Shown one piece after another: positions 24,265 through 36,765 of a stretch of 64,000 nucleotides of DNA (position 1 is the first letter of the stretch; each line of letters opens with the position of its first letter). The stretch lies in assembly GCA_006384855.1 (NCBI GenBank), contig VCJN01000631.1, positions 49,953 to 113,952 on the forward strand. Reading direction: 5' to 3'. This DNA is from Tetraselmis striata (lineage: Eukaryota; Chlorophyta; Chlorodendrophyceae; Chlorodendrales; Chlorodendraceae). The notes beneath the pieces were generated by a model, which was not told the origin of the DNA, made no database searches, and was given only the letters and a program-made list of their open reading frames with translations. The translations under genes and the position numbers were made by a program.

Positions 24265-25608
24265 TATACCCCTGCACATAAGTTTGGGGTCCCTTCTCGG
24301 CAGTCTCAAGACTTCAGAAGTCTAGGGTACCTGAACGTAGGGTATATGAGATGAAACCCTGGAATCTCGGAGGGTTTTATAAAACCTGCATGACGAGTGG
24401 CTCAAACCGAAGCTTAAAGACCTTTGACTAGGGTGTCACGCTGCACTTGGTGCGTGGATGGGCGTCGCCTACAACTGCACCAAAACGGGGGTAGGTATCA
24501 CGCACACGCCGACGCGCGTGAATAGACAACCAAACGGCGGGATGGCCATGAACGCGTGAGGAAACACATTGGCGAGGGGCTCGGGTGCATTTGGTTGGGG
24601 TGCAGCCGTGTGGGCGGCGGCTAGTATACATGTCGCGTTGCGATACTGACCGGGCATCAGTGTCGGCCACGCGCATCAACACCCCCTTGGCTTTAAAACG
24701 CTATAACTTCTCAGGGTCTGATCAGAAAATTGTTTTAAAAATACCACGCAATTGCTCGTTCAAATCTGCGTCGAAAACAATCTTCCAAAATCAAAAATTC
24801 GATTTTTTGGTCCCCGGAAAAATCCACAAAGATCATCATCCAAGTTGCTCCTCACTGCCTCATGTGCCCACCCATGTCGGGCGCGTGGCTTTGCGCCAAG
24901 TGCGTGCCCACCCATACTCGGCGGTGCGAGAGCGTTATGTGTGTGGATGACCACGGACCACCAACACTTGGCATGTGCCGCCTCCTAGCGATACACACAT
25001 CTACCAGCCAAAATCCCATTTTCCACAGCATTCTTCAAGGAATTTCATATTAATCAAAGTCCACGCCCCTACCGCGCCACCCCGCCCACGAAACGGTGCA
25101 ACTGGCATTCCACCACGCGCCCCCATAGTAGAGCATTGTCCTACGCCAAGGGGGCCATCGAGCGCCTCTCGTACGTGCGTTCGCCACAGAAACAGCAGCA
25201 TTTTCACCCCAAAATTGCTCTCCTCAGTGGCCAACTTGTCGTTGGGGTGTCACGTCGTGCCTATAGCGACATGCTTTCAGTGGACTACACGCACGGTGTG
25301 TGCAACTTATGCAAAGGGCCGTATTCACCGAGTTTGGTGCGACGAGTGCCGCTATTTCCATAGGATTGGACGGTTGGCGCAACCCACAACTTTCCGGCGC
25401 CAACGCATCATGCAATGATTTCGCGTTTTAAAGGGCGCCCACAAATGGCCGTGTTGTCGCGCGGGTGGGTATAAAGCGCACAATAGGCGTTCGACCGAAC
25501 TATTCCCACTGTAGTTAGCATGTATGCACATGCAGCCGGCGCCATCCTCGCCCATGCATGCGCTTTGCGATCGAACATGCAAAGCCCGGACTTATGTGGA
25601 AGGGTGTA
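24265..25608. mobile_element. TIR transposon, copy 1
   Basis: The left end is TATACCCCTGCACATAAGT and the right end is its near-perfect inverse, ACTTATGTGGAAGGGTGTA. The 1.34-kb body matches copy 2 (35086-36433) over its full length, in the same orientation, with scattered substitutions and small indels. No transposase motif was recognised, so it is probably a non-autonomous DNA transposon. Its left end lies 207 bp upstream of the Dicer start codon. Confidence 0.8.
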
Positions 25609-26059
25609 GTCTTGTCCCGGGGACGAAAAAACAATATGCACTGCTGAAGGACCTTCAGGTCAGAGTACCAGTTGGTTCCAACTTCAGCTGAATTCAGTTA
25701 AGCGTGAATACCTCCCGGAAAGGCTGATTTTGTGGAGGGTATTTATACTTTGTGGCCACACCGGTTTTTTATGGACAGCTGACAGGAACCCCCCCCCCCC
25801 CCCCCCCCCCCCAATAAGCACATTCAATGACAATGCAGTAAGCACGATATTTGCAAAAATGTGCAATTCAAAATGCTGACCGGGTGCCCGGTCAGCCGCT
25901 AGCTGGACATCGTTGCATGACGGCGACAGGTCACCAGTTGCACCATGGTTGAGCAGTTGCCTCAGCTAAGTAGCCTCTAGAGGAGGCCCAGCATCACGAT
26001 GTTGTGGGTCATTCCCGCGATTTTCTCAGCCCCCCCCCCCCCCCCCCCCCCCCCGGCCG
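25609..26059. repeat. Non-coding stretch with two long poly(C) runs
   Basis: Between the TIR element and the reverse-transcriptase remnant. C24 lies at 25789-25812 and C25 at 26030-26054. Immediately right of the transposon is TTGTCCCGGGGACG, similar to the end of the dispersed repeat seen at 27556, 34700 and 44803. Confidence 0.6.
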
Positions 26060-27010
26060 GTGCCGCAAGAAATTTACCGAGCGTGCTACGATAACGGGCT
26101 AATAGCCGCAGGGAATGATTTCGACCAAATTCATGCCCGCCCACTGGCTAGTCGGAGAGCCCATTGCAATACGTATACTGTGGATCGTCAACGCCATCGC
26201 GGGCATCGCGCGAAGTACGATATGCGAATTTACAATAAGGTCCGCAATGTCCCTGACTTCATGTTGCCTGGGGTCAACGAGAACCTGGCTAGGGTTCCGT
26301 GCGACCTAGACGACCTACACAGCGTCCTAGAGCACATGCAATGCGCTGACGGCATGGCCAAAGTGGGCCTCGCGGATGCTCGTTCCACTGTTGGGCTACG
26401 CCGCTGGCGACTGTGACTACCATGGCTACCATCAACCCGTCGTACCATCGCGCTATCACTTCACACCCTTCGGCCATCGACAAGCCTCCGCAATGCATCA
26501 ACGATTCGCTCGAGTCATCCTGCTTAAATTTAGGCTTTTTCCTTCCCCAGTACTTTCCGTGCATTCCCTTGACGCTCTCCCTGTAACCAAAAACATAAAC
26601 AGTCATCCGGGACATACTACTGCGTGAGGGACTGAAATATTGCCCGCGGACTCCCCCGTCAGCGACAACCGCATCAACTTCAGCATACCCGGCGTTTATT
26701 TGGACGATTTCATGTTTCGCTTCAGCAGTCGGTTAACCCTCGTACAACATTACCAAATGTACAGGTTCGTCCTCCAAGTGTGTGAGGACTAAGGTTTCCC
26801 AATCAAATATGCGAAGGACGAGTGATAGCCGAGTACCCGCTGTGATAAGTTTGTGGGCGTCATGATCGATTGGATACGTGGCACCATCTCCGTCGGTAGC
26901 AATCGCGCGTCTAAGATAGAGCAGCTGAGCGATTTTACTCGCAGGTTGCCTCAAGGCGCCATTGACGACCACCGCGAACTCGCGACTACACGCGGAGATA
27001 CCGCGGAACC
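26060..27010 (+). pseudogene. Decayed reverse transcriptase, DIRS-like
   Basis: RT landmarks occur in order but in different frames with stops: NENLARVPCDLDDLHSVLEH and the motif-A-like MAKVGLADA (about 26270-26380), the motif-B-like FTPFGHRQASAMHQRFARVI (about 26460-26520), then YLDDFMF, the catalytic Y-x-DD box (about 26697-26720), followed by a KFVGVMID segment. Between motifs B and C lies a ~50-bp sequence also found as the hairpin arms at 7710-7850. The element is dead; only part of its RT is left. Confidence 0.7.
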
Positions 27011-27189
27011 TCGTATCGGGAGCTACCGTGTGTATTATGCTGTGGGTTGTCAGTTCCGGAGTTCAGGGATTTTATTAGTAGTCAGGTTATTGCGTCAACA
27101 CCTGAGGACTTAACTGCCGTTATTTTGGGCGGGGTCCCCCCCCTCCCTTCACGGCGCCCTGGATTTTACTAGGAATGGGAAAATTTTCC

Positions 27190-27578
27190 AGCTATGGCGT
27201 CGGGCCCTCCCTCACTTTGCCTTTTTTGTTGCACATGTATCGCACTCCCGAAATGCTTTGATCCGCGGGTTGGGGCTTGCCCCTACTCGCATTACTCGAA
27301 TGGGCCGACGCCCAAACGGGTAGGGCGGACCTTTCGTGGTCAGTGCCGGGTATTTTGATGGCAGTGTTTTAGACGGTGATCCAACAGTGTTGGAAATTCC
27401 GTCACTGGCCTCCAATTAGTCTTGCTTGCTAATTTGCTCGGCAATTTGCTTGATGACTATAACGGAGCGTCGCCTACCCAGGGCTTTCCGTAACTGGATT
27501 GCTGCCTAAACGGCCGTCGTAGAGACGCTGCAAGGGTTTCACTGGTGCCAGTCCTGTCCCGGGGGCGGGAAAAATACT
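27190..27578 (+). repeat. Dispersed ~390-bp repeat, copy A
   Basis: It contains GCATTACTCGAATGGGCCGA, CAACAGTGTTGGAAATTCC and GGCCGTCGTAGAGACGCTGC, and ends in CCTGTCCCGGGGGCGGGAA. The same sequence occurs inverted at 34695-35085 and direct at 44522-44822. Confidence 0.85.
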
Positions 27579-27831
27579 GTGGGCTATTAATTCATTCGTG
27601 GACGGCAGATCCGGCTCATCGTTGTACGGCCCATGCAGCGGTCGCCAAATCGCAGTAATGCGACGGGTACTATGATGACGTTGCACCGTCAGGCCGCACG
27701 TGCACTCGCCGACAAAAGGTTTACATACTAGTCACCTGCCATGCTGTACAGCTCCGCGACCCTCCGCGCTAGCAATAATAGTGTGGGAAAGGGCACGCGC
27801 GAAAGCTACCGCAACATGTAGTATTCATATT

Positions 27832-27867
27832 GTGTGTGTGTGTGTTTGTGTGTGTGTGTGCGTGTGT
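27832..27867. repeat. (GT)n microsatellite
   Basis: An interrupted GT run with single T and C interruptions. Confidence 0.9.
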
Positions 27868-28717
27868 CCCCGTACCGACTCCGCCCGCGACACGGTGGAA
27901 TGTCGCAGCAGCCGTGCGGAGGTGCACAGGAGTATGACGGGCTTGGGCCCGTAGCGCAGCTTCTTGTTGCAAGTCGGACGAGTCAAGAGGGATAGAGTAG
28001 CTCCCGCTTGCCGACGCTACGCTGCCCGGCACATTCGGCTACGCTGGCGGTACTGCAGCACATTTCTCAGCACAGTTCGCCGGCGCAGTCGACGATTGCA
28101 CATGTGCGGCGGGCTCATGTCCACCTGCTTGACCGCGGCTCGGCACTTGAGCATGCTGGCACGCTTGCCAAGATGTGACTGCCGTGGTGACAGCTAGAAT
28201 GCTGCTGAGGGTGACATCGCGTCCGGCGACGGAGCGACATGTTGATACCGTCTGTCCGGCCTTCAATCGGGCCTTCAGACCGGTATTTAATTGGCATGGC
28301 GAATGCGACTAAATACCACCGCAAGACTACATATGCCGCTTGGGGGGAGGGGGGGCGGGCTGAGAGAGGAGTGTTTGATGGTGCCTCCCGAGGCATTGCA
28401 TAAGGCCGTGGGGCGATGGGAATTAAATTACTTTTACATAGGCGGTGGACCTGCCGTCATACATGAAGCCGCCGCCCGCCCGCCGCAGCGACAGCTAATC
28501 AAAATATGTTGCGAAGGAACCTCGTGTAAGAAAGCTATGACGCCCCTCTGGAGTCCGGGCAAAAATCGTAGTGCCGGGGCGTCATGTATGCCGCACGTAC
28601 GGACGCCAGCCTGGCAAGCACATCATGAAACCTGACAGGCGGGTGACGCAATACTCGGATGCAGTACATCATAAGGATCCGGCACGTGATAATAACCTGC
28701 GCATTATAAAATTAATG
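27868..28717. other. No gene seen
   Basis: Open frames are short, without splice context or motifs. Confidence 0.4.
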
Positions 28718-28975
28718 GTAAAGTAAAGTAAAGTTCGCCCCGGGATGTCGGCCGAAGCCGCCCCATCACTTGACCTCTTGCGCCAACTGCAGTCGTAGGT
28801 ATGGCATAGCCCGTAGACCATTGCCTGATTCGAGCCCCGAAGGGCTACTGCATCAACGGGGGAAACCCATGACACGCCGGGACGAAATTGCCGAAAATGC
28901 ATCGGCCAGGATTCGATACCCGGACCTCTCGCGTACGAGACGACCGCTCCACCGAGCGGACAAGGGATGTACCCT
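28718..28975 (-). mobile_element. tRNA-derived SINE, copy 1
   Basis: Read on the minus strand, the 5' end (28975 downward) has a box-A-like GCTCGGTGGAGCGGTCG and a box-B-like GGTATCGAATCC at tRNA spacing. The body continues about 200 bp and ends in an ACTTT tandem tail (plus strand AAAGTAAAGTAAAGT near 28722-28736). A second copy lies at 57930-58172. The tRNA-like head cannot fold as a complete tRNA with an acceptor stem, so this is a SINE rather than a tRNA gene. Confidence 0.7.
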
Positions 28976-31900
28976 GTAGAGGGTTGCCGGTATGAATGAC
29001 TGAATCAATGGTACCAAATCCACGCCGCATAACATCCGCTATAGCGATGAACCGCAAAGTACAGGTGTCGGCACACTTAAAACGCGAGGATTGTCTCATA
29101 TTGTACGTGAGTTCGCGGTGACCTACCGGCGGTGCTCCCCTTGCGCACCGCCTTTTGGGGGGTGCTTGCCCGCGTTGTTGCCCCATAATTTAGATGACGG
29201 ATGAGGGTTGGTGAAAGTATCGCACTAGCAACGTGCAAACTGTTGGGGCATTACCTCGTACAGTACTACAGTCCTGTGGTGTGGTCCTCGGCCCGGTTCA
29301 GACGGGTATAGAAGCTCTACAATATCGGATGATGACATCCAAGTCCGATCGGCGGCATCTTTTTCGAGCTTGATATCTCAACACAAACGATGATTTGCTT
29401 TGCTTTCTTAGAACACGTGGATTCGTTTGGATGCTTGCGTGCATGTGTAGTCGCTACCTGACAGGAGCTACGCGAACTTCTGAACGCCGATAGCGACGCC
29501 GATAGCGACGCCAAAGGCATCGTGGCGGGGAATGTCTAAGGCAACCCCTGTGACGACAGCCGCAGCGACAGCGACGGCAACGGAGACTTTGGCGCGAGGT
29601 ATGACTTCAGAACCGGGACCAGCAGCGCTCGAGGGAAATACGACGATGGGGAGAGGTGAGCCTGTATCGTGTCGACTCCCCCTCCCCTTGTGCGGCGCCT
29701 ACTAGTCCGTTGCAAATAACACCTGCTCTTCGACCCCCTTCGCAACATACGCCGTCAATTGTATTGCACAGGTGCCGATGCCACCCTGATGGAGGCCGCG
29801 CTCTCTGCGAGTGGAAGCTGAAGAGGTTGGCGTTCGAGAAGCTGCCGAAGCTACTGAAGAAACGCATGCTACCGAAGGACGGATCAGAGCTTTCCGAGAC
29901 GACGTGGTATCAAATGGGGCAGTGCCTGAGCGTCCCGCACATCAAGAAGTACATCGTTTGACTTTGGGCGAGGGTACGGTCAGTAGGCAGTAGTCAGCCC
30001 TCGGTGCGGACGATGTAAGCATGCACCCATGGAATCGACAAAATCACGAATTTAGCGCTTTATTTACAATCACTTCTTTCATTTATATAGCGGCGCAATC
30101 ATAGGGAACGACGCTAATCTTGCAGCTTGGAAAAAGTGTTCCAAGCTTGCACACCACACAATACATGCATTATTGGCATGGCCCGATGTAGAATGGCTAC
30201 GATTTGCAATGACAGCGTGCATGCCTCAGCAGGCTCGTATCATACTCAGGACGTAGTGTCCTACGGTCCATGCTTATACACTTACCAAAAGGAGCGTGCG
30301 CGTGTAGATGGAGTAGGGTGATGCATGCACCGCCAACATCAATCTACTTATTCGCCTATGTCTATACTGCTATGCGCCGCGACGGTCGTCATTCCTCACT
30401 CGCGAATGATCGTCGCAGATGTTAGGTAATCTTAGCCTTGTGCTCGATAGTGCCATTGCGGAGAGCATTACTGCAAGTAGTGCGATAGCCGGAAGAAACA
30501 GCCAACTCCTCGGCCGATACGGCTGCGCGTGGCTATCCTGCATACTCCAGACTGCAACGCACCAAATGTTGCTTGTGCGTCATGGCGATTGTACATGCTT
30601 GTGGCTTTCTATGTGCAAAGACGTATGTGGAAAGGTGTACATTACGAAATAGTCGTCGTGTACGGGTAGTGGTCGTCTTCATCTCGCACGCACTACGACT
30701 GCTAGCAGCAGCAACGCCGCATCAGCACTATTACCTCGCGAGGTGCTATACCTTTCCGCATAGGTATAGGATTTGCGGATTCAATCGGCATGCGCATATA
30801 TGTGGCTACATATTGAGGCGTGCAAGCGTGCGACCATGCATGTTGCTCGGCGTCGTGCGGCGCGTATGGAAACTGCTGTGATACCGCGATACACTCAAGT
30901 TAATTTGCGACGTTGTGGCCGCTTTAATCACCGATCACCACGCCGATAATTATTTATGACCATGGGCAATAGCAGTGCGTGCATGCGGGCTTATAAAGGC
31001 TTCAAAACCACAAGGAGCGCCATCCATACACATCTACTACAGCCATGAGACACAATTGTAAACGTACTCATATCACGTCACCCTTTGTACGATGACTATC
31101 AATCATGCGTGTGTGGCATTATTCAGACTATTTCACTCAGCAGGCCACGTGACAAAGCCATATATGTGGTTTAGCTGATTTGGGAGCAGAATCTTGCTGT
31201 GATCGTTGCATACGCAATATACATGAGTGGAGGACTCTCACGTCTTACTTGCAGTAGGGCCATGTTCTTCTATGGTAGTCCATTGCTACATGCATATTGA
31301 GCGCCATCGTATGGTGCAGGCTTGTCTATGGCCAGCTACAGGCGGGCTGCATGCCGAGACAGTTTGGCAGGATGACGCAGTTGCCCACCCTGGATGAAAA
31401 TGTACATAGGTAGCAGCATTGTTCAGTAAGTGTCGTTGCAATCACGTGCAGAAGTTCATACAAATTTGCGTCTTCTTGATAACTACATGTGATGCGATCT
31501 TACACGTTCCTGAAACCATGCAATGAGTATAGGTTGATCGTTGTAAGGATTACCGGCAGAATTATGCCTCATGCTGAGCGTGAGCACACACTGGGCCTAT
31601 TAGATAGCCCACTTCACATGTGCTTGTAAATATTACAAGTGGGCCGACATTTTGGATTGGACATCCCGCCTTGGCAACCTCTGTGTTCTTCACCACTACT
31701 CACCACTTTGCTTTGCGCCCCTTGGGTCATTATGGACGATTGGACGACATGTCATGCCCGTGGGTGGAACAGCAGTAATGCAACTTGCACGTTTATAATA
31801 CATATGCATTGCTAGTTTCGGAGCCTTTGCTCAAGGTGCGGGCCCAGCGTTTCGGAGCCTTGGCAGCCCATGTTGGTGCGGGCTATGTAAACACGCACCC

Positions 31901-33528
31901 ACATTGTGTTGAAATTAATTTCCACAATGGACTGCTTCCGCCTAGCGAGGCAAATACTTTGGCACAAACTACCCTTATAGTCTTTCATCTTGGAAATCGA
32001 AACATAGCTACTGCTCATTTCCTGATGACCCAATGAAGTCTGCAGTATTCCCACGCCTTAATAGCAGGATCTTGCCTTGCTCCAACAACGGAGAATGTGA
32101 TTACCTGCTTGGGTTCAAACTCAGGCGCCGCCGCCCTGTAATAATAGTAACGGTCCACATACTTACCCGCCCGCCTGTCCGCTAGCGAGACCACGCGTGT
32201 ATAGACGACGTATTACGGAGTGTGCACCGCCGCACCAAGATATGTTGCTCCTCGATACTTTGTTCGATTACCGCATAGGCAACTTTTTGTTTAGCTTGTG
32301 CTCGACAATGCCAAGTGTTGCTTGACGAAATCCTGCAATAGAGGCGATAGCCGGAAGTAACTACGGTGGCAGCTTCCTCGGCGGGGGCGGCTTGCATACT
32401 GCCGGACTCTATGCTGCATGGCCACAGCAAGCAAGCATTGCTATTTGGGCGCCAGGGCTACGATCCGGGAAAATTTCTGGATCGGCGTAGACTCTAGTTG
32501 TGGATCCCTGCAGTATAGCGCACTGCGTGCGCAGGAAGGGCATGATCGCGCACGCTGCAATAGAAATGACAAAATAGCTGCTGCTGCTGGCAGGCAGCTA
32601 TATACAACATATGCACGACAAAAAGGTATGTTTCGCGGCGCCATCGGGGCTGTGGTAACAATTGTGGCGGCGCAGACGTCGGGCGGGGCGCGCTCTTCGT
32701 GGCGCTGTTTTAATAGTTTTCCTACACATTTCCACACAAACATCGGGGGCAGTCAAACATATCGAGTCGTCTGCATGGATGGACGAGACTTTTCATGGAG
32801 ACTTGACTACATTATCCATTATTACGAATATAACTTAAGGTGACTGAAGTACATTCATTCCCTGTCCTGTTGGCATGCCAATATGGAAAATACTGGTTCA
32901 TGCATCTCTGATTTGCATCATTACTCATCAAGCTAAACTTACGTGTTGCTGACCGACCAATGCTATAGGCAAGTAGTGTGCAGAATCTGGAGGGAGTGAG
33001 AAAGAGGGACGAGTAAGCAGCAATCCCAGCGTACCCTTATCACAGCACACGGTGAGGGCGCGGTCATCGTCAGCCTGCATTTGCAGCCACATGCAATTAC
33101 AGAAACAATAAGCCGTATAGCTCCAGGTTTGTCACACTATACCCAAAGCGGAGCCTTCTGTGCTGCTGAGATCGAGCTTCTGAGCATATAGCCTAGAAGG
33201 ATAGCAGAAGTAGACAATCTCCGAGGCAAGGGTTTTGAATACTAAAGTGCGATTCACAGATGAAATAAAGCGGCAGTACAATCAGATTGCCACTGGCTGG
33301 ACAGTGCCCTGAGGTCAGCTTGCCCCGGTCGTTCTAGGCAATGCATCGAGAGAGTCACAGTGAGCCACATTGCTGCTGCTGCAGCACATATCTCTTTTTG
33401 CGCGTTGACAAATGCACACCCACCGGTATAGTTTGCAGCATCATGGTGCCGGTGACAAGTGTTGGTGCGGTACCAGCAAGCTGTGCACAGTTGCTCCGGT
33501 TGCAATACACCGACCGGAGGATTGATGC
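28976..33528. other. 4.5-kb stretch without a supportable gene
   Basis: More AT-rich than the flanks. The only frame that looks protein-like is 29656-29961 (+), whose C-terminal half (KLKRLAFEKLPKLLKKRML…) is lysine- and leucine-rich and may be a transposon fragment; I could not place it. Nothing else was recognised on either strand. Confidence 0.45.
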
Positions 33529-34379
33529 TCACGCAGGCTTGCGCCACGTGGAAGCAAGCCACGGCTGCAGGTGTCGAGGCTGTCTGGGCGGCCTGTAAAA
33601 GTGCCCCGCTTCCTCAAACCCGGCCGCCACCATGAGAGAGCTATACGTCTCGTAGCACATGTAGTAGCCGTAGCGCCCCGTAAAGCTCTCTGTGTCCTCA
33701 TCCGCCCGCGGGTTGGAGGAGAACAGGACGCCTCCCGGTGAGAGAGCCGCATACAGCTGCGAGAGCACCTTGGGCAGGAGCTCCCGGTACACGTGAAACA
33801 GCGACGCATTGGCAAAAATGCCGTCGTATGCCGCCTCGGGGAGCTGCAGGTCGTGAAAGTCCTGCAGGAGCACCTCCGCCCCCGTGTATTCAGATGCCAT
33901 CCGGACAAACTCCGCGCTCCCGTCTAGCCCTGTTACGCGCAAACCCAAGGACTGGAAGTAGGCGATGTCCCTGCCAGGGCCGCAGCCTAGGTCGAGCACC
34001 CGCTTCGCTGCCAGCGGCTCCCCCAGGGCCTGGATCAGCGCATCCCGGTTCTGGCTCACGTCGTGGTCCTTCGTTCCCGTCCAGAAGGATACCGCGTTCT
34101 TGTCGTAATGGCTGATTGTTGACAGAACCATTCCTGCGCAGAGCAGGCGGCGCTCCAAGCTTAACAGTGGTATGTCCGGTTGCTGCGCTGGGACACCGAC
34201 TCCCATCGCATAGACGACAGCATGCATGTATGACTGTGATCCCATCCCACTGGATGCGCCATTGATGCACGTGTGACGTGGGGAGGAATCAGCGCACCTT
34301 GCCATGGCTCCAGCTGCTGCGGCTCAAAGTTGAACTCGGCGCTCTGCTTATCGCCATTCTGAGCCATGTTGCTCGCCAT
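33529..34379 (-). CDS. Class I SAM-dependent methyltransferase
   Basis: Two exons join in phase (34379-34298 and 34133-33529) to 228 residues. The N-terminus contains ISHYDKNAVSFW and DHDVSQNRDAL. The Rossmann core shows motif I VLDLGCGPGRDIAYF, motif II VTGLDGSAEFVRMA, LLQDFHDLQLP, the post-II segment YDGIFANASLFHV and PGGVLFSSNPRA. The C-terminal part (GRYGYYMCYETYSSLMVAAGFEEAGHFYRPP) resembles small TehB/UbiE-like enzymes of bacteria and algae. The substrate is unknown; no transit peptide is obvious. It is the only intact host gene in the 24-45 kb transposon zone. Its start is followed upstream by a G31 run and the inverted copy of the dispersed repeat. Confidence 0.86.
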
Positions 34380-34520
34380 CCCAGCTGAGCGCCGGAGTCC
34401 GTGGAGCTCGGCCCGGCCTGCACCCGACGTGTGCCAGCGGGCGTATGTGACTACAGGAAGCAGCCCACATGAACAGCCTGGCTAGTGGGTACAGTATTGC
34501 TAATGGGCATTCCAGGTGCG

Positions 34521-34521
<1 letters not shown>

Positions 34522-34552
<31 letters not shown>
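34522..34552. repeat. G31 homopolymer upstream of methyltransferase
   Basis: The longest homopolymer in the window, about 140 bp upstream of the methyltransferase start codon. Confidence 0.95.
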
Positions 34553-34694
34553 CGAAAGGCGGGTGGGATTGGCGGTTGTGGCCGCGCGTCGTAATACTAT
34601 TTTTCTGGCCCCCTGCGTTTATGGTTGGCGAGATGGTTGCTGTCCCCCCCAGGCGAGACGGTTGCTGTAGTCGCCCGTCATAAATAATAGTTTT

Positions 34695-35085
34695 TTTCGC
34701 CCCCGGGACAGGACTTGCACCAGTGAAACCCTTGCAGCGTCTCTACGACGGCCGTTTAGGCAGCAATCCACTTACAGAAAGCCCTGGGTAGGCGACGCTC
34801 CGTTCCCTTAATAGTCATCAAGCAAATTGCCGAAGCATTCTGCAAGACTAATTAGAGGCAAGTGACGGAATTTCCAACACTGTTGGATCACAGTCTAAAA
34901 CACTGCCATCAAAATACCCGGCACTGACCATGAAAGGTCCGCCCTACCCGTTTGGGCGTCGGCCCATTCGAGTAATGCGTGTTGGGGCAAGCCCCAACCC
35001 GCAGAGCAAAGCATTTCGGGAATGCGATACATGTGCAACAAAAAAGGCAATGTTAGGGAGGGCCCGACGCGCGAAATAATAGTTA
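34695..35085 (-). repeat. Dispersed repeat, copy B (inverted)
   Basis: Reverse complement of 27190-27578; it carries CAGCGTCTCTACGACGGCC and GGAATTTCCAACACTGTTGG. It directly abuts the left TIR of transposon copy 2. Confidence 0.85.
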
Positions 35086-36433
35086 TACACCCCTGCACAT
35101 AAGTTTGGGGTTCCCTTTTCGGCAGTCTCAAGACTTCAGAAGTCTAGGGTACCTGAACGTAGGGTATAAGAGATGAAACCCTGGAATCTCAGAGGGTTTT
35201 ATAAAATCTGCATGACGAGTGGCTCAAACCGAAGCTTAAAGACCTATGACTAGGGTGTCACGCTGCACTTGGTGCGTGGATTGGCGTCGCCTGCAACAGC
35301 ACCAAAACCGGGGTCGGTATCACGCACACGCCGACGCGCGTGAATAGACAACCAAACGGCGGGATGGCCATGAACGCGTGAGGAAACACATTGGCGAGGG
35401 GCTCGGGTGCATTTGGTTGGGGTGCAGCCGTGTGGGCGGCGGCCAGTACATGTCGCGTTGCGATACTGGCATGGCATCAGTGTCGGCCACGCGCAGCAAC
35501 ACCCCCTTGGCTTTAAAACGCTATAACTTCTCAGGGTCTGATCAGAAAATTGTTTTAAAAATACCACGCAATTGCTCGTTCAAATCTGCGTCGAAAACAA
35601 TCTTCCAAAATCAAAAATTCGATTTTTTGGTCCCCGGAAAATCCCCGAAGATGATCATCCAAGTTGCCCCTCACTGCCTCATGTGCCCACCCATATCGGG
35701 CGCGTGGCTTTGCGCCAAGTGCGTGTCTAAGCCCCATACTCGGTTGCGCGAGAGCGTTATGTGTGTGGATGACCACGGACCACCAACACTTGGCAGGTGC
35801 CACCTCCTAGCGATACACACATCTACCAACCAAAATCCCATTTTCCACAGCATTTTTTCTAGGAATTTCATATTAATTAAAGTCCACGCCCCTACCGCGC
35901 CACCCCGCCCACGAAACGGTGCAACTGGCATTCCACCACGCGCCCCCATAGTAGAGCATTGCCAGACGCCCAGGGGGCCATCGAGCGCCTCTCGTACGTG
36001 CGTTCGCCACAGAAACATCAACATTTTCACCCCAACACCGCTCCCCACAGTGGCCAACTTGTCGTTGGGATGTCACGTCATGCCTATAGCGACATGCTTT
36101 CAGTGGCCTACACGCACGGTGTGTGCAACTTATGCAAAGGGCCGTATTCACCGAGTTTGGTGCGACGAGTGCCGCTATTTCCATAGGATTGGACGGTTGG
36201 CGCAACCCACAACTTTCTGGCGCCAACGCATCATGCAATGATTTCGCGTTTTTTTAAGGGCGCCCACAAATGGTCGTGTTGTCGCGCGGGTGGGTATAAA
36301 GCGCACAATAGGCGTTCGCCCGAACTATTCCCACTGTAGTTAGCATGTATGCACATGCAGCCGGCGTTATCCTCGTCCATGCATGCGCTTTGCGATCGAA
36401 AATGCACAACCCGGACTTATGTGGAGGGGTGTA
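35086..36433. mobile_element. TIR transposon, copy 2
   Basis: The termini are TACACCCCTGCACATAAGT and ACTTATGTGGAGGGGTGTA, an inverted pair with one mismatch. The body is collinear with copy 1. A 287-codon frame (35378-36241, +) is open here but broken into pieces in copy 1, and shows no transposase signature, so I do not call it a gene. Confidence 0.82.
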
Positions 36434-36699
36434 ATATCCTTATTACTGAGGGTTTATGATATTCTGGGCGCGGTGTCGATATATTAAAACAATGCTAACA
36501 ACAATCTATTGTACCTATCTATCCTACTATCGATGTATTCATCTGTTAATTAAGGCGGACGTTCCGAATGGAAACCGATTTTCCTCCGGGGTACGGAAAG
36601 TAGTCGGTGATCGCGAAACCAGCCCGGGAACGATTACTTGGTAGGACGCGGAAGTTGAGGGGCGGTTTGGTTCCTATTGGGAAACATGACTCCTATCCG

Positions 36700-36765
36700 T
36701 GCCCGCCCGTAAATGGGCGGCAGACATTGAGACAACACTAGTACGTAGCCTCAGTGTGCAACCAA
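36700..36765 (+). repeat. ~65-bp direct repeat, left copy
   Basis: Contains CACTAGTACGTAGCCT and AGTGTGCAACC. The partner is at 37246-37312, about 550 bp to the right, next to the recombinase remnant. Confidence 0.75.

Noticed and set aside
28900..28975. tRNA gene on the minus strand
   Set aside because: The box-A and box-B-like parts are present, but no acceptor stem can be drawn, and the sequence continues into a repeated body, so it is the head of a SINE.
35378..36241. 287-codon open frame as a gene
   Set aside because: It lies inside the TIR element, is broken in the sister copy, and shows no transposase or other family signature.
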